Source of the DNA: Gaiella sp051003695 | GTDB taxonomy: Bacteria; Actinomycetota; Thermoleophilia; Gaiellales; Gaiellaceae | NCBI GenBank assembly: GCA_051003695.1 | Contig: JBPCLB010000062.1 | Coordinates: 1-9,718, forward strand | Direction of reading: 5' to 3' | Length of the DNA stretch: 9,718 nucleotides | Shown: positions 1-6,310 of the stretch, piece after piece | Numbering within the stretch: position 1 is the stretch's first letter | Layout of the letters: each line of letters opens with the position of its first letter | The notes under the pieces: generated by a model | The model's database searches: none | Seen by the model: the letters and a program-made list of their open reading frames with translations, nothing else | Told to the model about the DNA's origin: nothing | Position numbers and translations under genes: made by a program

Positions 1-234
1 CCGCTTGCCGAGCTTTGCGAGGGCCGAGAGCACAGCTGCGGTGGCACGACGGTGGTCTCGGCGCTGAGGGAGCTCGAGCAAGCGCATCCTCGTGTCGTGG
101 GCTGGATACTGGACGACCGCGGCGCGATCCGACCGCACGTCAACGTCTTCGTCAACGGCGCACCGGGCTCAGGCGAGACGAAAGTCGGCAGTGACGATCG
201 GGTGCACGTTCTCCCTGCGATCACAGGAGGTTGA
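1..234 (+). CDS. MoaD/ThiS-like ubiquitin-fold sulfur-carrier protein, 5' end missing
   Basis: The reading frame is open from the first base of the window and ends at TGA 232-234, so the N-terminus lies outside; 77 residues are visible and perhaps 15 are missing. The frame has the small beta-grasp carrier layout: a helix (VVSALRELEQAHP), a hydrophobic strand (HVNVFVNG) and a C-terminus of HVLPAITGG. The terminal Gly-Gly is the residue pair adenylated and thiocarboxylated in MoaD, ThiS and related carriers. HVNVFVNG and LPAxxGG are typical of the MoaD-like proteins of actinobacteria and archaea. GTG 52 is in frame but would cut into the fold, so I do not take it as the start. The gene sits one base before a BNR-propeller gene, whose AGGAGG ribosome site (225-230) lies within this gene's 3' end. 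The pair is probably one operon and translationally coupled. Whether it serves molybdopterin, thiamine or another sulfur transfer cannot be decided: no E1-like partner is in the window. Confidence 0.82.
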   Translation, partial: PLAELCEGREHSCGGTTVVSALRELEQAHPRVVGWILDDRGAIRPHVNVFVNGAPGSGETKVGSDDRVHVLPAITGG

Positions 235-235
235 G

Positions 236-1300
236 ATGACCGAGTTACTCGTGGGAACACGCAAGGGCCTCTTCGTGCTCGAGGGCGACGCGCGCTCGGG
301 TTTCGAGGTCGGCGCCAGGGCGTTCGCGGGTCAGGCTGTCGAGTACGCGATGCGCGCGCCCCGTACCGGTCGGTATTTCGCGTCGGTGACGTCGTGGTTC
401 TATGGCCCCAAGATCTGGGTCACCGACGACCCAGCCGGCGAGTGGGAGCAGACCGAGGGCATCGCACTGCCCGAAGACGATGACGCGTCGCTCGCGCGGA
501 TCTGGGTGATCGTCCCGGGTGAGACCGACGGCCTCGTCTACGCAGGCGGTGACCCCGGTGTCCTGTTCGAGAGTCGCGACGGCGGGCTCTCGTGGGAGCT
601 CAACCGCGGTCTCTGGGATCATCCGACACGACCCGACTGGAACCCCGGCAATGGAGGGCTGTGCCTGCACACGATCGCTCCGTGGCCGGGCGACCCGAGC
701 CGGCTCCTGGTCGCCGTCTCGGCGGTTGGCGTCTGGCTCTCGGACGACGGCGGTACCTCGTGGCGACACTCGAACGACGGGATCGTGCCCGAGTACGTCC
801 CCGAGGAGGCCCGCGGTAACCCGATCCAGCATTGCGTCCACGACGTCCGCCGCGCACCGGGACGGCCTGAGCGGCTGTTCATGCAGTTCCACGGCGGCGT
901 CTACCGCTCGGACGACGCCGGTGCGTCGTGGATCGACATCGGCGAGGGGCTACCGTCGGACTTCGGCTTTCCGGTGGTCGTCGACCCAGCCGATCCGGAC
1001 AGCGCCTTCGTCGTCCCGCTCGTCGGGGCCGAGGATCGCACCACCCCGGGTGGCAACGTCCGCGTGTGGGAAACGCGTGACGCCGGCGCGTCGTGGGCGC
1101 CGCGGGGGAAAGGCTTGCCCGAGACCGACGCGTACCTGACCGTCCTCCGCGAATCCTTCGACTCGACGGGTGAGGGCACCGAGCTCGAGCTCTACTTCGG
1201 CGCAACCTCGGGCGACGTCTTCGGCTCACCCGACGCGGGTCAGAGCTGGATGGCGGTCGCGAACCACCTGCCTCCGGTCTACTCGGTGCGCGTCGCGTGA
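236..1300 (+). CDS. Asp-box (BNR) beta-propeller, WD40/YVTN/sialidase-like fold protein
   Basis: 354 residues starting at ATG 236, chosen because AGGAGG (225-230) lies five bases upstream; the open frame runs back to 92 only as a shadow over the preceding gene. Five Asp-box motifs of the S/T-x-D-x-G-x-x-W type are visible: SRDGGLSW at 113-120, SDDGGTSW at 169-176, SDDAGASW at 225-232, TRDAGASW at 280-287 and SPDAGQSW at 331-338. The spacing is 56, 56, 55 and 51 residues, as expected for blades of one propeller. No signal peptide or membrane segment is visible, so it is probably cytoplasmic. The Asp box is a fold marker and does not show sialidase activity; I see no convincing arginine triad. 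Similar proteins are often annotated as exo-alpha-sialidase or glycosyl hydrolase without proof. Its tight linkage with a MoaD/ThiS-like carrier suggests work with that carrier, perhaps as scaffold or acceptor. This last point is inference. Confidence 0.88.
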   Translation: MTELLVGTRKGLFVLEGDARSGFEVGARAFAGQAVEYAMRAPRTGRYFASVTSWFYGPKIWVTDDPAGEWEQTEGIALPEDDDASLARIWVIVPGETDGLVYAGGDPGVLFESRDGGLSWELNRGLWDHPTRPDWNPGNGGLCLHTIAPWPGDPSRLLVAVSAVGVWLSDDGGTSWRHSNDGIVPEYVPEEARGNPIQHCVHDVRRAPGRPERLFMQFHGGVYRSDDAGASWIDIGEGLPSDFGFPVVVDPADPDSAFVVPLVGAEDRTTPGGNVRVWETRDAGASWAPRGKGLPETDAYLTVLRESFDSTGEGTELELYFGATSGDVFGSPDAGQSWMAVANHLPPVYSVRVA

Positions 1301-1313
1301 GCAGGCGGGGGCT

Positions 1314-1325
1314 GGGCCGCGGCCC
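1314..1325. terminator. GC palindrome between convergent genes, possible bidirectional terminator
   Basis: The 25-base gap between the propeller gene and the converging PPOX gene holds a perfect 12-base palindrome, GGGCCGCGGCCC, able to fold as a GGGC stem around CGCG. There is no U-tract on either side, so it is not a classical intrinsic terminator. Position is the main support. Confidence 0.3.
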
Positions 1326-1733
1326 TCACACGGTGTCGAATCCGGCGCTGTCGACGTGCTCGGGCTTGATGGTCACGATCACACGAGTCTCCGCGGGGTT
1401 GCGAAACGGATAGCTGTCCGCCCCGAGGTACTTCTTCGCGAGGGCGTCGATGTGCGCGTCGGCGCCTTCTTCGGTGACCGCGGCTGTCCCGCTGACCGAG
1501 ACCCACTTGAAGGCGTCTTGCGGGTCGATCATCGCCACGGAGACACGCTGATCGCTCTCGAGGTGGCGAGCCTTGGCGTGTCCGCGAGCGGTGTTGAACC
1601 GCACAACATCATCGGTGGCGTCGACCCACACCACGGTCGAGTGCGGCGAGCCGTCCTCACGCAGGGTGGTCACGGTCCCGACGAACGGGTTGTCGCGGAG
1701 GAACGCGCGTTGTGGGACGGTGAGTGCAGCCAT
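1326..1733 (-). CDS. PPOX-class, probably F420-dependent, flavin/deazaflavin-fold protein (Rv1155-like)
   Basis: 135 residues from ATG 1731-1733. This start is preferred to an upstream in-frame ATG at 1784 because GGGAGGAG (1741-1748 on the complement) lies seven bases before it and family members begin near this point. The sequence follows the split-barrel pyridoxamine 5'-phosphate oxidase-like family: an early GSPHSTVVW strand, the FNTARGHAKARHLESD segment that in Rv1155-type proteins lies near the cofactor phosphate, then RVSVAMIDP and WVSVSGTAAV. In actinobacteria this subgroup usually binds F420, sometimes FMN or haem-related ligands, and reduces diverse substrates; the substrate here is unknown. 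It is cytoplasmic, with no signal peptide. It lies 102 bases downstream of the BMP lipoprotein gene on the same strand and converges on the propeller gene. Two hairpins separate it from BMP, so it may have its own promoter. Family assignment is fairly secure; the cofactor is inferred. Confidence 0.87.
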   Translation of the reverse strand: MAALTVPQRAFLRDNPFVGTVTTLREDGSPHSTVVWVDATDDVVRFNTARGHAKARHLESDQRVSVAMIDPQDAFKWVSVSGTAAVTEEGADAHIDALAKKYLGADSYPFRNPAETRVIVTIKPEHVDSAGFDTV

Positions 1734-1784
1734 GAGGGGTCTCCTCCCTTGGACGAGTGGCGCTGACGGTAGGGGCAACGCCAA

Positions 1785-1798
1785 GCGGGTATGCCCGC
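1785..1798 (-). other. Short hairpin between BMP and PPOX genes
   Basis: GCGGG-TATG-CCCGC is a perfect 5-bp stem with a four-base loop, about 38 bases beyond the BMP stop and about 37 bases before the PPOX ribosome site. It could be part of a terminator for BMP or of the PPOX leader. No U-tract follows. Only the fold is visible; the role is unknown. Confidence 0.25.
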
Positions 1799-1820
1799 AT
1801 TCCCTCCCGTGCGAACCGGG

Positions 1821-1833
1821 GGCCGGCGCGGCC
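1821..1833 (-). terminator. Hairpin directly after the BMP stop codon, candidate terminator
   Basis: GGCCG-GCG-CGGCC forms a perfect 5-bp all-GC stem with a three-base loop, starting two bases beyond the BMP stop (minus strand). This is the usual place for a terminator, and U-poor hairpins are common in high-GC actinobacteria. The sequence has no T-run, so confidence is low. Confidence 0.3.
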
Positions 1834-1835
1834 GT

Positions 1836-2876
1836 CTATTCGATCGTCGTCGGGATGTCGGGCACCTCACCTGCGGCGATCTTCGCCTTGACCGCCTCCG
1901 TCGCGGCAACATCCCCGGCATTCGCCCTCTTGCTCACCGTGCCGAGACCGACTCCCTGCTGGTCGAGTCCGAAGACGGCGTTGGTGCCGCCCTCGAACTC
2001 GTCGTTGATGACCGCCTCGATCGTCAAGAACACCGCGCTATCCACTCCCTTCAGGGCACTCGTGAGGACGTGTGGGCCGAGGAACGACTGATCGCCGTCG
2101 ACACCGATTCCCCAGACCTCTCGATCCTTCGCCGCGGACAGCGCGCCGAGACCGCATCCTCCAGCGACCTGGAAGACGACCTTCGACCCCGCGGCGATCT
2201 GGTTGAGCGCGAGCTCCTTGCACTTCGCCTGATCGTCCCAGTCCGAAGAATACGACCAGGTCACTTTCGTCCCGGGGACAGAGGCGAGAGCACCCGCCTT
2301 GTAGCCGGCGATGAAGCGATCGACCGGAGGTTCCTTGAACCCACCTACGGCGCTGATCGATCCTCCGCCGGCGCGCTTCGCCTCGAGCGCACCGAGGTAG
2401 CCCACGAGGTAACCGACCTGCTCTTCTCGAAACAGCAGTCCCTGCACGTTCGCGGGCTTGCCCTTGAGGAACGACTGATCGACGTCGACGATCGCGAAGT
2501 TCGTGTCGGGAAAGCGCTTCGCGGTCGCTGCGATCGCGTCGCCCTGCGCGAATCCGACCCCGATGATCAGTCCGTACCCCTGGCGCGCCAGCGTGGTCAT
2601 GTTCGGGATGTAGTCGGCCGCCGATTTGGCCTCGACCACCCGCCCCTCGATCCCGAGCTCGGTCTCGGCCCGCTTCAGGCCGTTGTAGGCGAGCTCGTTG
2701 AACCCGTTGTCGTTCAGCTGCCCCGCGTCGGCGACGAGGGCCACGCGCAGCCCTGCGGACGGCGCCGTGGTCGAGTCGGGCGTTGCCTCGGTGTCGCTGC
2801 CGCCGCACCCGCCCACGAGAGCGAGGCCGAGCAGAGCGGCGACCAGAAGGTGTGAGCGAGCGAGTGGTCGTGTCAT
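1836..2876 (-). CDS. BMP-family (basic membrane protein / PnrA-like) ABC-transporter substrate-binding lipoprotein
   Basis: 346 residues from ATG 2876, with AGGAG (2887-2891 on the complement) ten bases upstream. The N-terminus is a lipoprotein signal: Arg residues, a hydrophobic stretch (LLVAALLGLALV) and the lipobox VGGC with Cys24, then a Gly/Ser/Thr-rich linker to about residue 42. The mature part matches the BMP/PnrA periplasmic-binding fold: RVALVADAGQLNDNGFNE near the start, then IIGVGFAQGDAI, FAIVDVD, EEQVGYLVGYLGAL, and VFQVAGGCGLGALSAAK followed by VWGIGVDGDQSF. Characterised family members bind nucleosides, and some bind autoinducer-like or other ligands. KCKE and GGCG place two cysteines in the mature protein, perhaps a disulfide. 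It is expected outside the membrane, lipid-anchored, delivering ligand to an ABC permease. No permease or ATPase gene is in the window, so it is an orphan here. It diverges from an NrtR-like regulator with a palindrome in the gap. Confidence 0.93.
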   Translation of the reverse strand: MTRPLARSHLLVAALLGLALVGGCGGSDTEATPDSTTAPSAGLRVALVADAGQLNDNGFNELAYNGLKRAETELGIEGRVVEAKSAADYIPNMTTLARQGYGLIIGVGFAQGDAIAATAKRFPDTNFAIVDVDQSFLKGKPANVQGLLFREEQVGYLVGYLGALEAKRAGGGSISAVGGFKEPPVDRFIAGYKAGALASVPGTKVTWSYSSDWDDQAKCKELALNQIAAGSKVVFQVAGGCGLGALSAAKDREVWGIGVDGDQSFLGPHVLTSALKGVDSAVFLTIEAVINDEFEGGTNAVFGLDQQGVGLGTVSKRANAGDVAATEAVKAKIAAGEVPDIPTTIE

Positions 2877-2901
2877 AGGAAGCTGTCTCCTGTGCTAGCT
2901 T

Positions 2902-2926
2902 GGTTTTTGTCTATGAGTCTAAAACC
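2902..2926. promoter_or_regulatory. Candidate operator: 25-bp imperfect palindrome between BMP and the NrtR-like gene
   Basis: The arms are GGTTTT (2902-2907) and AAAACC (2921-2926), six perfect pairs. With further matches inside, 9 of 12 positions pair around a centre at 2914. It is AT-rich compared with its surroundings. GTCTA occurs three times in the same strip (2909, 2917, 2936), and CTGGT/ACCAG (2926-2930 and 2940-2944) forms a second smaller inverted repeat. NrtR-type regulators bind palindromes near their own or neighbouring promoters, so autoregulation and control of the BMP gene is a reasonable guess. The site overlaps one possible ATG start (2913) of the regulator, which may mean translation really starts elsewhere. 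Confidence 0.5.
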
Positions 2927-3608
2927 TGGTCAGCAGTCTACCAGAGCTGTCCACGTGAGCCTCGCGGTCGTCCTGCAGGTGCGGCAGTCCCGGCTCCAGG
3001 TTCTCTTGTGGCACCGGGCACGCGAACCGTTCACCGGCACCTGGGCACTGCCCGGTGGTGTGCTCGTGGCCGGCGAGACCCTCGAGGATTCGGTCCGGCG
3101 ACATCTGGAGGCGAAGGTCGATGTCCGGGAGCTGGCCCATCTCGAGCAACTCGGCACCTGGAGCCGCCCCGATCGCAACCCGGTCGCCTGGGAGATCGCC
3201 ACCGCGCATCTCGGAGTCGTTCCGGTCTCGAGCGATCCGGGTGTGCCGGACGACACGTCGTGGCACCCGGTCGACGCCTTGCCGGAGACGGCGTACGACC
3301 ACGGTTCGATCGTGCTCGCTGGTCGCAATCGCCTTCGCGCCAAGCTCTCGTATTCGAACATCGGCTTCGCACTCGCCACGCCCGCGTTCACTCTCGCCGA
3401 GCTCCGGAGCGTCTATGTGGCGGCGCTCGGTTACGACGTTTCCGCGACGAATCTGAGACGTGTCCTAGAACGCCGCCGCGTGATCGAGCCGACGGGCTCG
3501 CGCCGGGCGCCGGGCAGAGCAGGGGGACGCCCCGCCGAGGAGTTTCGCTTCAGGCAGTGGCAGCTCGAGATCACCGATCCCTTCGCAGCCTTGAAACCGC
3601 GGGTGTAG
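2913..3608 (+). CDS. NrtR-like transcriptional regulator: degenerate Nudix domain plus C-terminal winged helix
   Basis: 231 residues if started at ATG 2913. The N-terminal Nudix domain (about residues 11-135) has the fold signature GTWALPGG and part of the Nudix box: Gly49, Glu55 and Arg63 fit the consensus. The glutamates of the REUxEE core are replaced by His64, Ala67 and Lys68, and the Gly by Asp70. Hydrolysis is therefore unlikely. In characterised NrtR proteins the Nudix domain is a non-catalytic sensor of ADP-ribose-like metabolites controlling NAD genes. The C-terminal part (FTLAELRSVYVAALGYDV, NLRRVLERRRVIEPTG and GRPAEEFRF) matches the NrtR-type winged helix-turn-helix, including its GRPAxxYRF-like end. 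The start is uncertain. GTG 2892 has AGGAAG (2877-2882) nine bases upstream, ATG 2913 lies inside the palindrome with no ribosome site, and GTG 2955 gives a shorter protein. The gene diverges from the BMP gene, its likely target. Confidence 0.85.
   Translation: MSLKPGQQSTRAVHVSLAVVLQVRQSRLQVLLWHRAREPFTGTWALPGGVLVAGETLEDSVRRHLEAKVDVRELAHLEQLGTWSRPDRNPVAWEIATAHLGVVPVSSDPGVPDDTSWHPVDALPETAYDHGSIVLAGRNRLRAKLSYSNIGFALATPAFTLAELRSVYVAALGYDVSATNLRRVLERRRVIEPTGSRRAPGRAGGRPAEEFRFRQWQLEITDPFAALKPRV
2916..2944 (-). promoter_or_regulatory. Possible promoter of the BMP gene overlapping the palindrome
   Basis: Read on the minus strand, TAGACT (2921-2916) fits the TAnnnT form of an actinobacterial -10 box. 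Seventeen bases further upstream is CTGGTA (2944-2939), a weak -35 match. Transcription would start near 2908, giving a leader of about 30 bases before ATG 2876. The -10 lies inside the palindrome, the usual geometry for repression. The -35 match is poor, so this is tentative. Confidence 0.3.
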
Positions 3609-3631
3609 CTCGCCGATTCGAGTGGCCCGGC

Positions 3632-3675
3632 CGCCAACAAGCGTCGACGAGGCCGCAGGCCGGCGACGTTTGGCG
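3632..3675. terminator. Extended stem-loop between convergent genes, candidate bidirectional terminator
   Basis: Three nested stems stack: CGCCAA (3632-3637) with TTGGCG (3670-3675), CGTCG (3642-3646) with CGACG (3664-3668), and GGCC (3651-3654) with GGCC (3658-3661) around a GCA loop, 15 pairs in all with small internal loops. It occupies the 88-base gap where the regulator gene and the oxidoreductase gene converge, so it could end transcription from both sides. No U-tract is present. Confidence 0.4.
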
Positions 3676-3696
3676 CGGGCAGCCCGGAGGGAGCCG

Positions 3697-6111
3697 TCAA
3701 CAACGGATCCGCACGCCGCGCGGGTCGAACAGCGGCTCTTCGGCGACGGTCGCACCGATCCACTCGCCGAACACCTCGACGCCGACCTCCGTTCCGACCA
3801 CAGCCTGCGTCGCGGGAAGATACGCGTAGGCGATCGATCGCCCGACGGTGTAGCCGTACCCGCCGCTCGTGACGCGCCCCAGGACCTGCTCGCCGATCCT
3901 CACAGGCTCCGACCCGAGTGCCACCGCACGCGGGTCGTCGAGCACCAGGCAGACGAGCCGGCGCTGGGGGTCGCCGGCGGAGACGAGCGCTGCTCGACCG
4001 ACGAAATCCCGCTTCTCCAGACACACGGCGAAATCGAGTCCGGCCTCGGCCGGCGAGTCATCGGGGCCGATATCGGTGCCCCAGGCGCGATATCCCTTCT
4101 CGAGCCGTAATGCGTCGATCGCCCGATAGCCCGCCGCCACGAGCCCGTGCTCGGCGCCTTGCTGCCACAGCGTGTCCCACAGGGCGAGCGTGAACTCCGT
4201 GGTGCAGTAGAGCTCCCAGCCGAGCTCTCCGACATAGGTGACACGGACTGCGAGGCAGGGCACCGAGCCGACGGAGAGCGACTGTGCGGTCAAGTACGGA
4301 AAGGCCGAGGTGGTCAGCTCGCTCGTCGTCAAGGGCTGGAGCACGTCGCGGGCGCGCGGCCCCCAGAGCCCCAGACAGGCGTACTGGGAGGTGACATCGG
4401 CGATCGCGACCGAGCCGTCCTCCGGCGCATGTTGCCGGATCCACGCAGTGTCGTGACGGCCGAACGCCGTACCGGTGACGATCCGAAACCGATCCTCCGC
4501 GAGCCGCAGGACGGTGAAGTCCGATTCGATCCCGCCGCGGAGGTTGAGCATCTGGGTGTAGACCACCCGGCCGACCTCGCGAGCGACTCGGTTGGCGCAC
4601 AACCGCTCGAGCAAGGACGCAGCTCCGGTGCCGGAGAGCTCGAGCTTGGCAAACGACGACTGGTCGAACAGTGCGACCCGCTCGCGGCACGCGACGGCCT
4701 CGGCGCCGATTGCCGGCGACCACACTCTTCCTGCCCAGCCACGCGGCCGCAACGCTTCGTCACCAGCGGCCGTGTTCGGCGCGAACCAGTTCGGCCGCTC
4801 CCAGCCCGACTTCTCGCCGAACTCCGCGCCGAGCTGCTGAAGCCGCGCGTACGCCGGCGGGACCCGCAGCGGGCGGCCCGCCGAGCGCTCGTGGCCCGGA
4901 TACCGCACGTCGTAATAGCTCTCGTAGATCTCCTTCGTCCGCGCAACCGTGTACGCGCGCGACCGGTATGCGGCGCCGAACCGGCGGCAGTCCATGTGCC
5001 AGACGTCGAGCGAAGGCACCCCGTCGACGATCCACTCTGCTACGAGCTTGCCCATGCCTCCGGCGCCTGCGAGCCCATGGGCACAGAAACCAGCGGCGAC
5101 CCAGAACCCCGAGACGTCGCTCGGCCCGAGGATGAACTCCCCGTCCGGCGTGAACGCCTCGGGGCCGTTGATCAGCTTGACGACCTCCATCTCCTCGAGC
5201 GAGGGCACGCGCCGGATCGCGTTCTCCATCAGCTCCTCGAACCGAGGCCAGTCCTCGTCGAGGAGCTTGCCGTTGAAGTCGTCCGGAATGCCGTCCAACG
5301 ACCACGGCGCACAATGCCGCTCATATCCGCCCATGATCAGACCCCCGGATTCGGGTCTGAAGTACACGAGCAGGGAAGGGTCACGCATCGTCGGCATCTC
5401 GAGCGGGAGCTCCGACGGTTTCAGCACGAGGTACTCGTGCGCCATCGGGACGACAGGCACCTCGACTCCGGCGAGCGCGCCGAGCTCACGCGCGAACATC
5501 CCGCCTGCGTTGACGACGATCTCCGTCGCGATCTCACCCCGATCCGTCTCGACACCGACCACCCGCCCGTTGCGCAGGCTGACCCCGGTCACGCGAGTCT
5601 GCGTCGCAATCTCCGCGCCCCGCCCGCGGGCCCCTTCGGCGAGCGCATAGGTCAATTGACTTGGATCCACGTACCCGTCGGTCGGGAGGTAGGCCGCCCC
5701 GAGCACGCCGTCGGTCGACATCGGTGGAAAGAGTGCTTGTGCCTCCTCGGGTGAGATCAGCTCCAGGGAAAGCCCGAACGTCTTGGCCCATCCGGCCTGA
5801 CGCGAGATCTCCTCCATTCGCTCGACGCTCGAAGCCAGGCGTAGCGAGCCGACCTCGCGCCAGCCCGTCTCGAGCCCGACCTCCTCCTCCAGCGAGCGAT
5901 AGAGAGCAACGCTCTCCATCATCATGCGCGTCAGCGAGAGCGAGCCCCGGAGCTGCCCCACGAGTCCGGCCGAATGGAAGGTCGAGCCGCTCGTCAGCTC
6001 TGCACGCTCGACGAGCACGACGTCGTCCCAGCCGAGCCGCGTCAGCCAGTAGAGGATCGAACAGCCGCCCACACCGCCGCCGATCACGACCGCCCGCGCG
6101 CGATCTCTCAC
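3697..6111 (-). CDS. FAD-dependent oxidoreductase fused to aminomethyltransferase (dimethylglycine/sarcosine dehydrogenase-like)
   Basis: 804 residues from GTG 6111, preceded by GAGGAG (6121-6126 on the complement) at nine bases. The frame stays open to 6282, but family members start just before the FAD motif. Residues 1-365 form a D-amino-acid-oxidase-type FAD domain: GGGVGG at 11-16, acidic Glu35 ending the second strand, and GSTFHSAGL with His46. In dimethylglycine and sarcosine dehydrogenases that His carries covalently bound FAD. AAGFCAHGLAGAGGMG near 340-355 is the second FAD contact. A linker domain follows to about 425, then GcvT folate-binding domains (LFDQSSFAKLELSG at 481-494, YVGELGWELY at 626-635, ALRLEKGYRAWGTDI at about 667-681, then the C-terminal barrel). 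The expected reaction is oxidative N-demethylation, with the one-carbon unit passed to tetrahydrofolate in the second half. The exact substrate cannot be told. The length of about 800 is usual for the family. A choline-kinase-like gene lies 199 bases upstream on the same strand. Confidence 0.93.
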   Translation of the reverse strand: MRDRARAVVIGGGVGGCSILYWLTRLGWDDVVLVERAELTSGSTFHSAGLVGQLRGSLSLTRMMMESVALYRSLEEEVGLETGWREVGSLRLASSVERMEEISRQAGWAKTFGLSLELISPEEAQALFPPMSTDGVLGAAYLPTDGYVDPSQLTYALAEGARGRGAEIATQTRVTGVSLRNGRVVGVETDRGEIATEIVVNAGGMFARELGALAGVEVPVVPMAHEYLVLKPSELPLEMPTMRDPSLLVYFRPESGGLIMGGYERHCAPWSLDGIPDDFNGKLLDEDWPRFEELMENAIRRVPSLEEMEVVKLINGPEAFTPDGEFILGPSDVSGFWVAAGFCAHGLAGAGGMGKLVAEWIVDGVPSLDVWHMDCRRFGAAYRSRAYTVARTKEIYESYYDVRYPGHERSAGRPLRVPPAYARLQQLGAEFGEKSGWERPNWFAPNTAAGDEALRPRGWAGRVWSPAIGAEAVACRERVALFDQSSFAKLELSGTGAASLLERLCANRVAREVGRVVYTQMLNLRGGIESDFTVLRLAEDRFRIVTGTAFGRHDTAWIRQHAPEDGSVAIADVTSQYACLGLWGPRARDVLQPLTTSELTTSAFPYLTAQSLSVGSVPCLAVRVTYVGELGWELYCTTEFTLALWDTLWQQGAEHGLVAAGYRAIDALRLEKGYRAWGTDIGPDDSPAEAGLDFAVCLEKRDFVGRAALVSAGDPQRRLVCLVLDDPRAVALGSEPVRIGEQVLGRVTSGGYGYTVGRSIAYAYLPATQAVVGTEVGVEVFGEWIGATVAEEPLFDPRGVRIRC

Positions 6112-6160
6112 CCTCGTCCACTCCTCGAGAGCACGAGCTGGTTCCGCCCCACCCCAACAC

Positions 6161-6188
6161 TGGACTTCGGCGTTCGGATGCCGATACT
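6161..6188 (+). promoter_or_regulatory. Possible promoter for the small membrane-peptide ORF, leaderless arrangement
   Basis: TGGACT (6161-6166) resembles a -35 box, and GATACT (6183-6188), 16 bases on, a -10 box. Seven bases then separate the -10 from ATG 6196, so transcription would start at or next to the start codon. The same seven-base spacing is seen for the epimerase gene at 7290. The matches are modest (four of six bases each). Confidence 0.3.
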
Positions 6189-6195
6189 GAGATGC

Positions 6196-6303
6196 ATGCG
6201 GCCCATTCCGACCTGGCTCAAGCTCGTCGCCGCGCTCAGCCTCGCAGCAGAGGCAACCGCCGCGGCGCTCGTCTTCTGGCACACCGGCCCGAAGCCGCGC
6301 TGA
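6196..6303 (+). CDS. Small single-pass membrane peptide, hypothetical
   Basis: A 35-residue frame with a clear plan: a short polar start (MRPIPTWLK), a hydrophobic, Ala/Leu-rich stretch of about 20 residues suited to one membrane span, then a basic tail (HTGPKPR). An in-frame ATG at 6178 would add six residues. About 30 of its 34 internal codons end in G or C, like real genes here. It fills the gap between two minus-strand genes and stops seven bases before the kinase gene's stop, which converges on it. There is no strong ribosome site, but a promoter-like pair (6161-6188) would give a leaderless message. The longer frame running back to 5974 is a shadow of the oxidoreductase gene. I do not recognise a family; the function is unknown, and chance occurrence remains possible. 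Confidence 0.42.
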   Translation: MRPIPTWLKLVAALSLAAEATAAALVFWHTGPKPR

Positions 6304-6310
6304 ACGCTGC

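Noticed and set aside
236..1300. True sialidase
   Set aside because: Asp boxes mark the fold only. No secretion signal or convincing catalytic arginine triad is visible.
1791..2855. Plus-strand frame of 354 residues opposite the BMP gene, and a 309-residue frame at 2900-3829
   Set aside because: Both overlap strongly supported genes in another frame, and their translations show compositional bias only.
4147..5754. Long plus-strand open frame of 535 residues opposite the oxidoreductase gene
   Set aside because: It is exactly antisense to a well-supported gene. Its translation is Arg/Pro/Ala-rich without any recognisable motif, as expected for a shadow frame in GC-rich DNA.
6112..6282. N-terminal extension of the oxidoreductase to 6282
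   Set aside because: The added residues have no family counterpart, GAGGAG precedes GTG 6111 at good spacing, and the protein then begins at the FAD-binding strand as relatives do.
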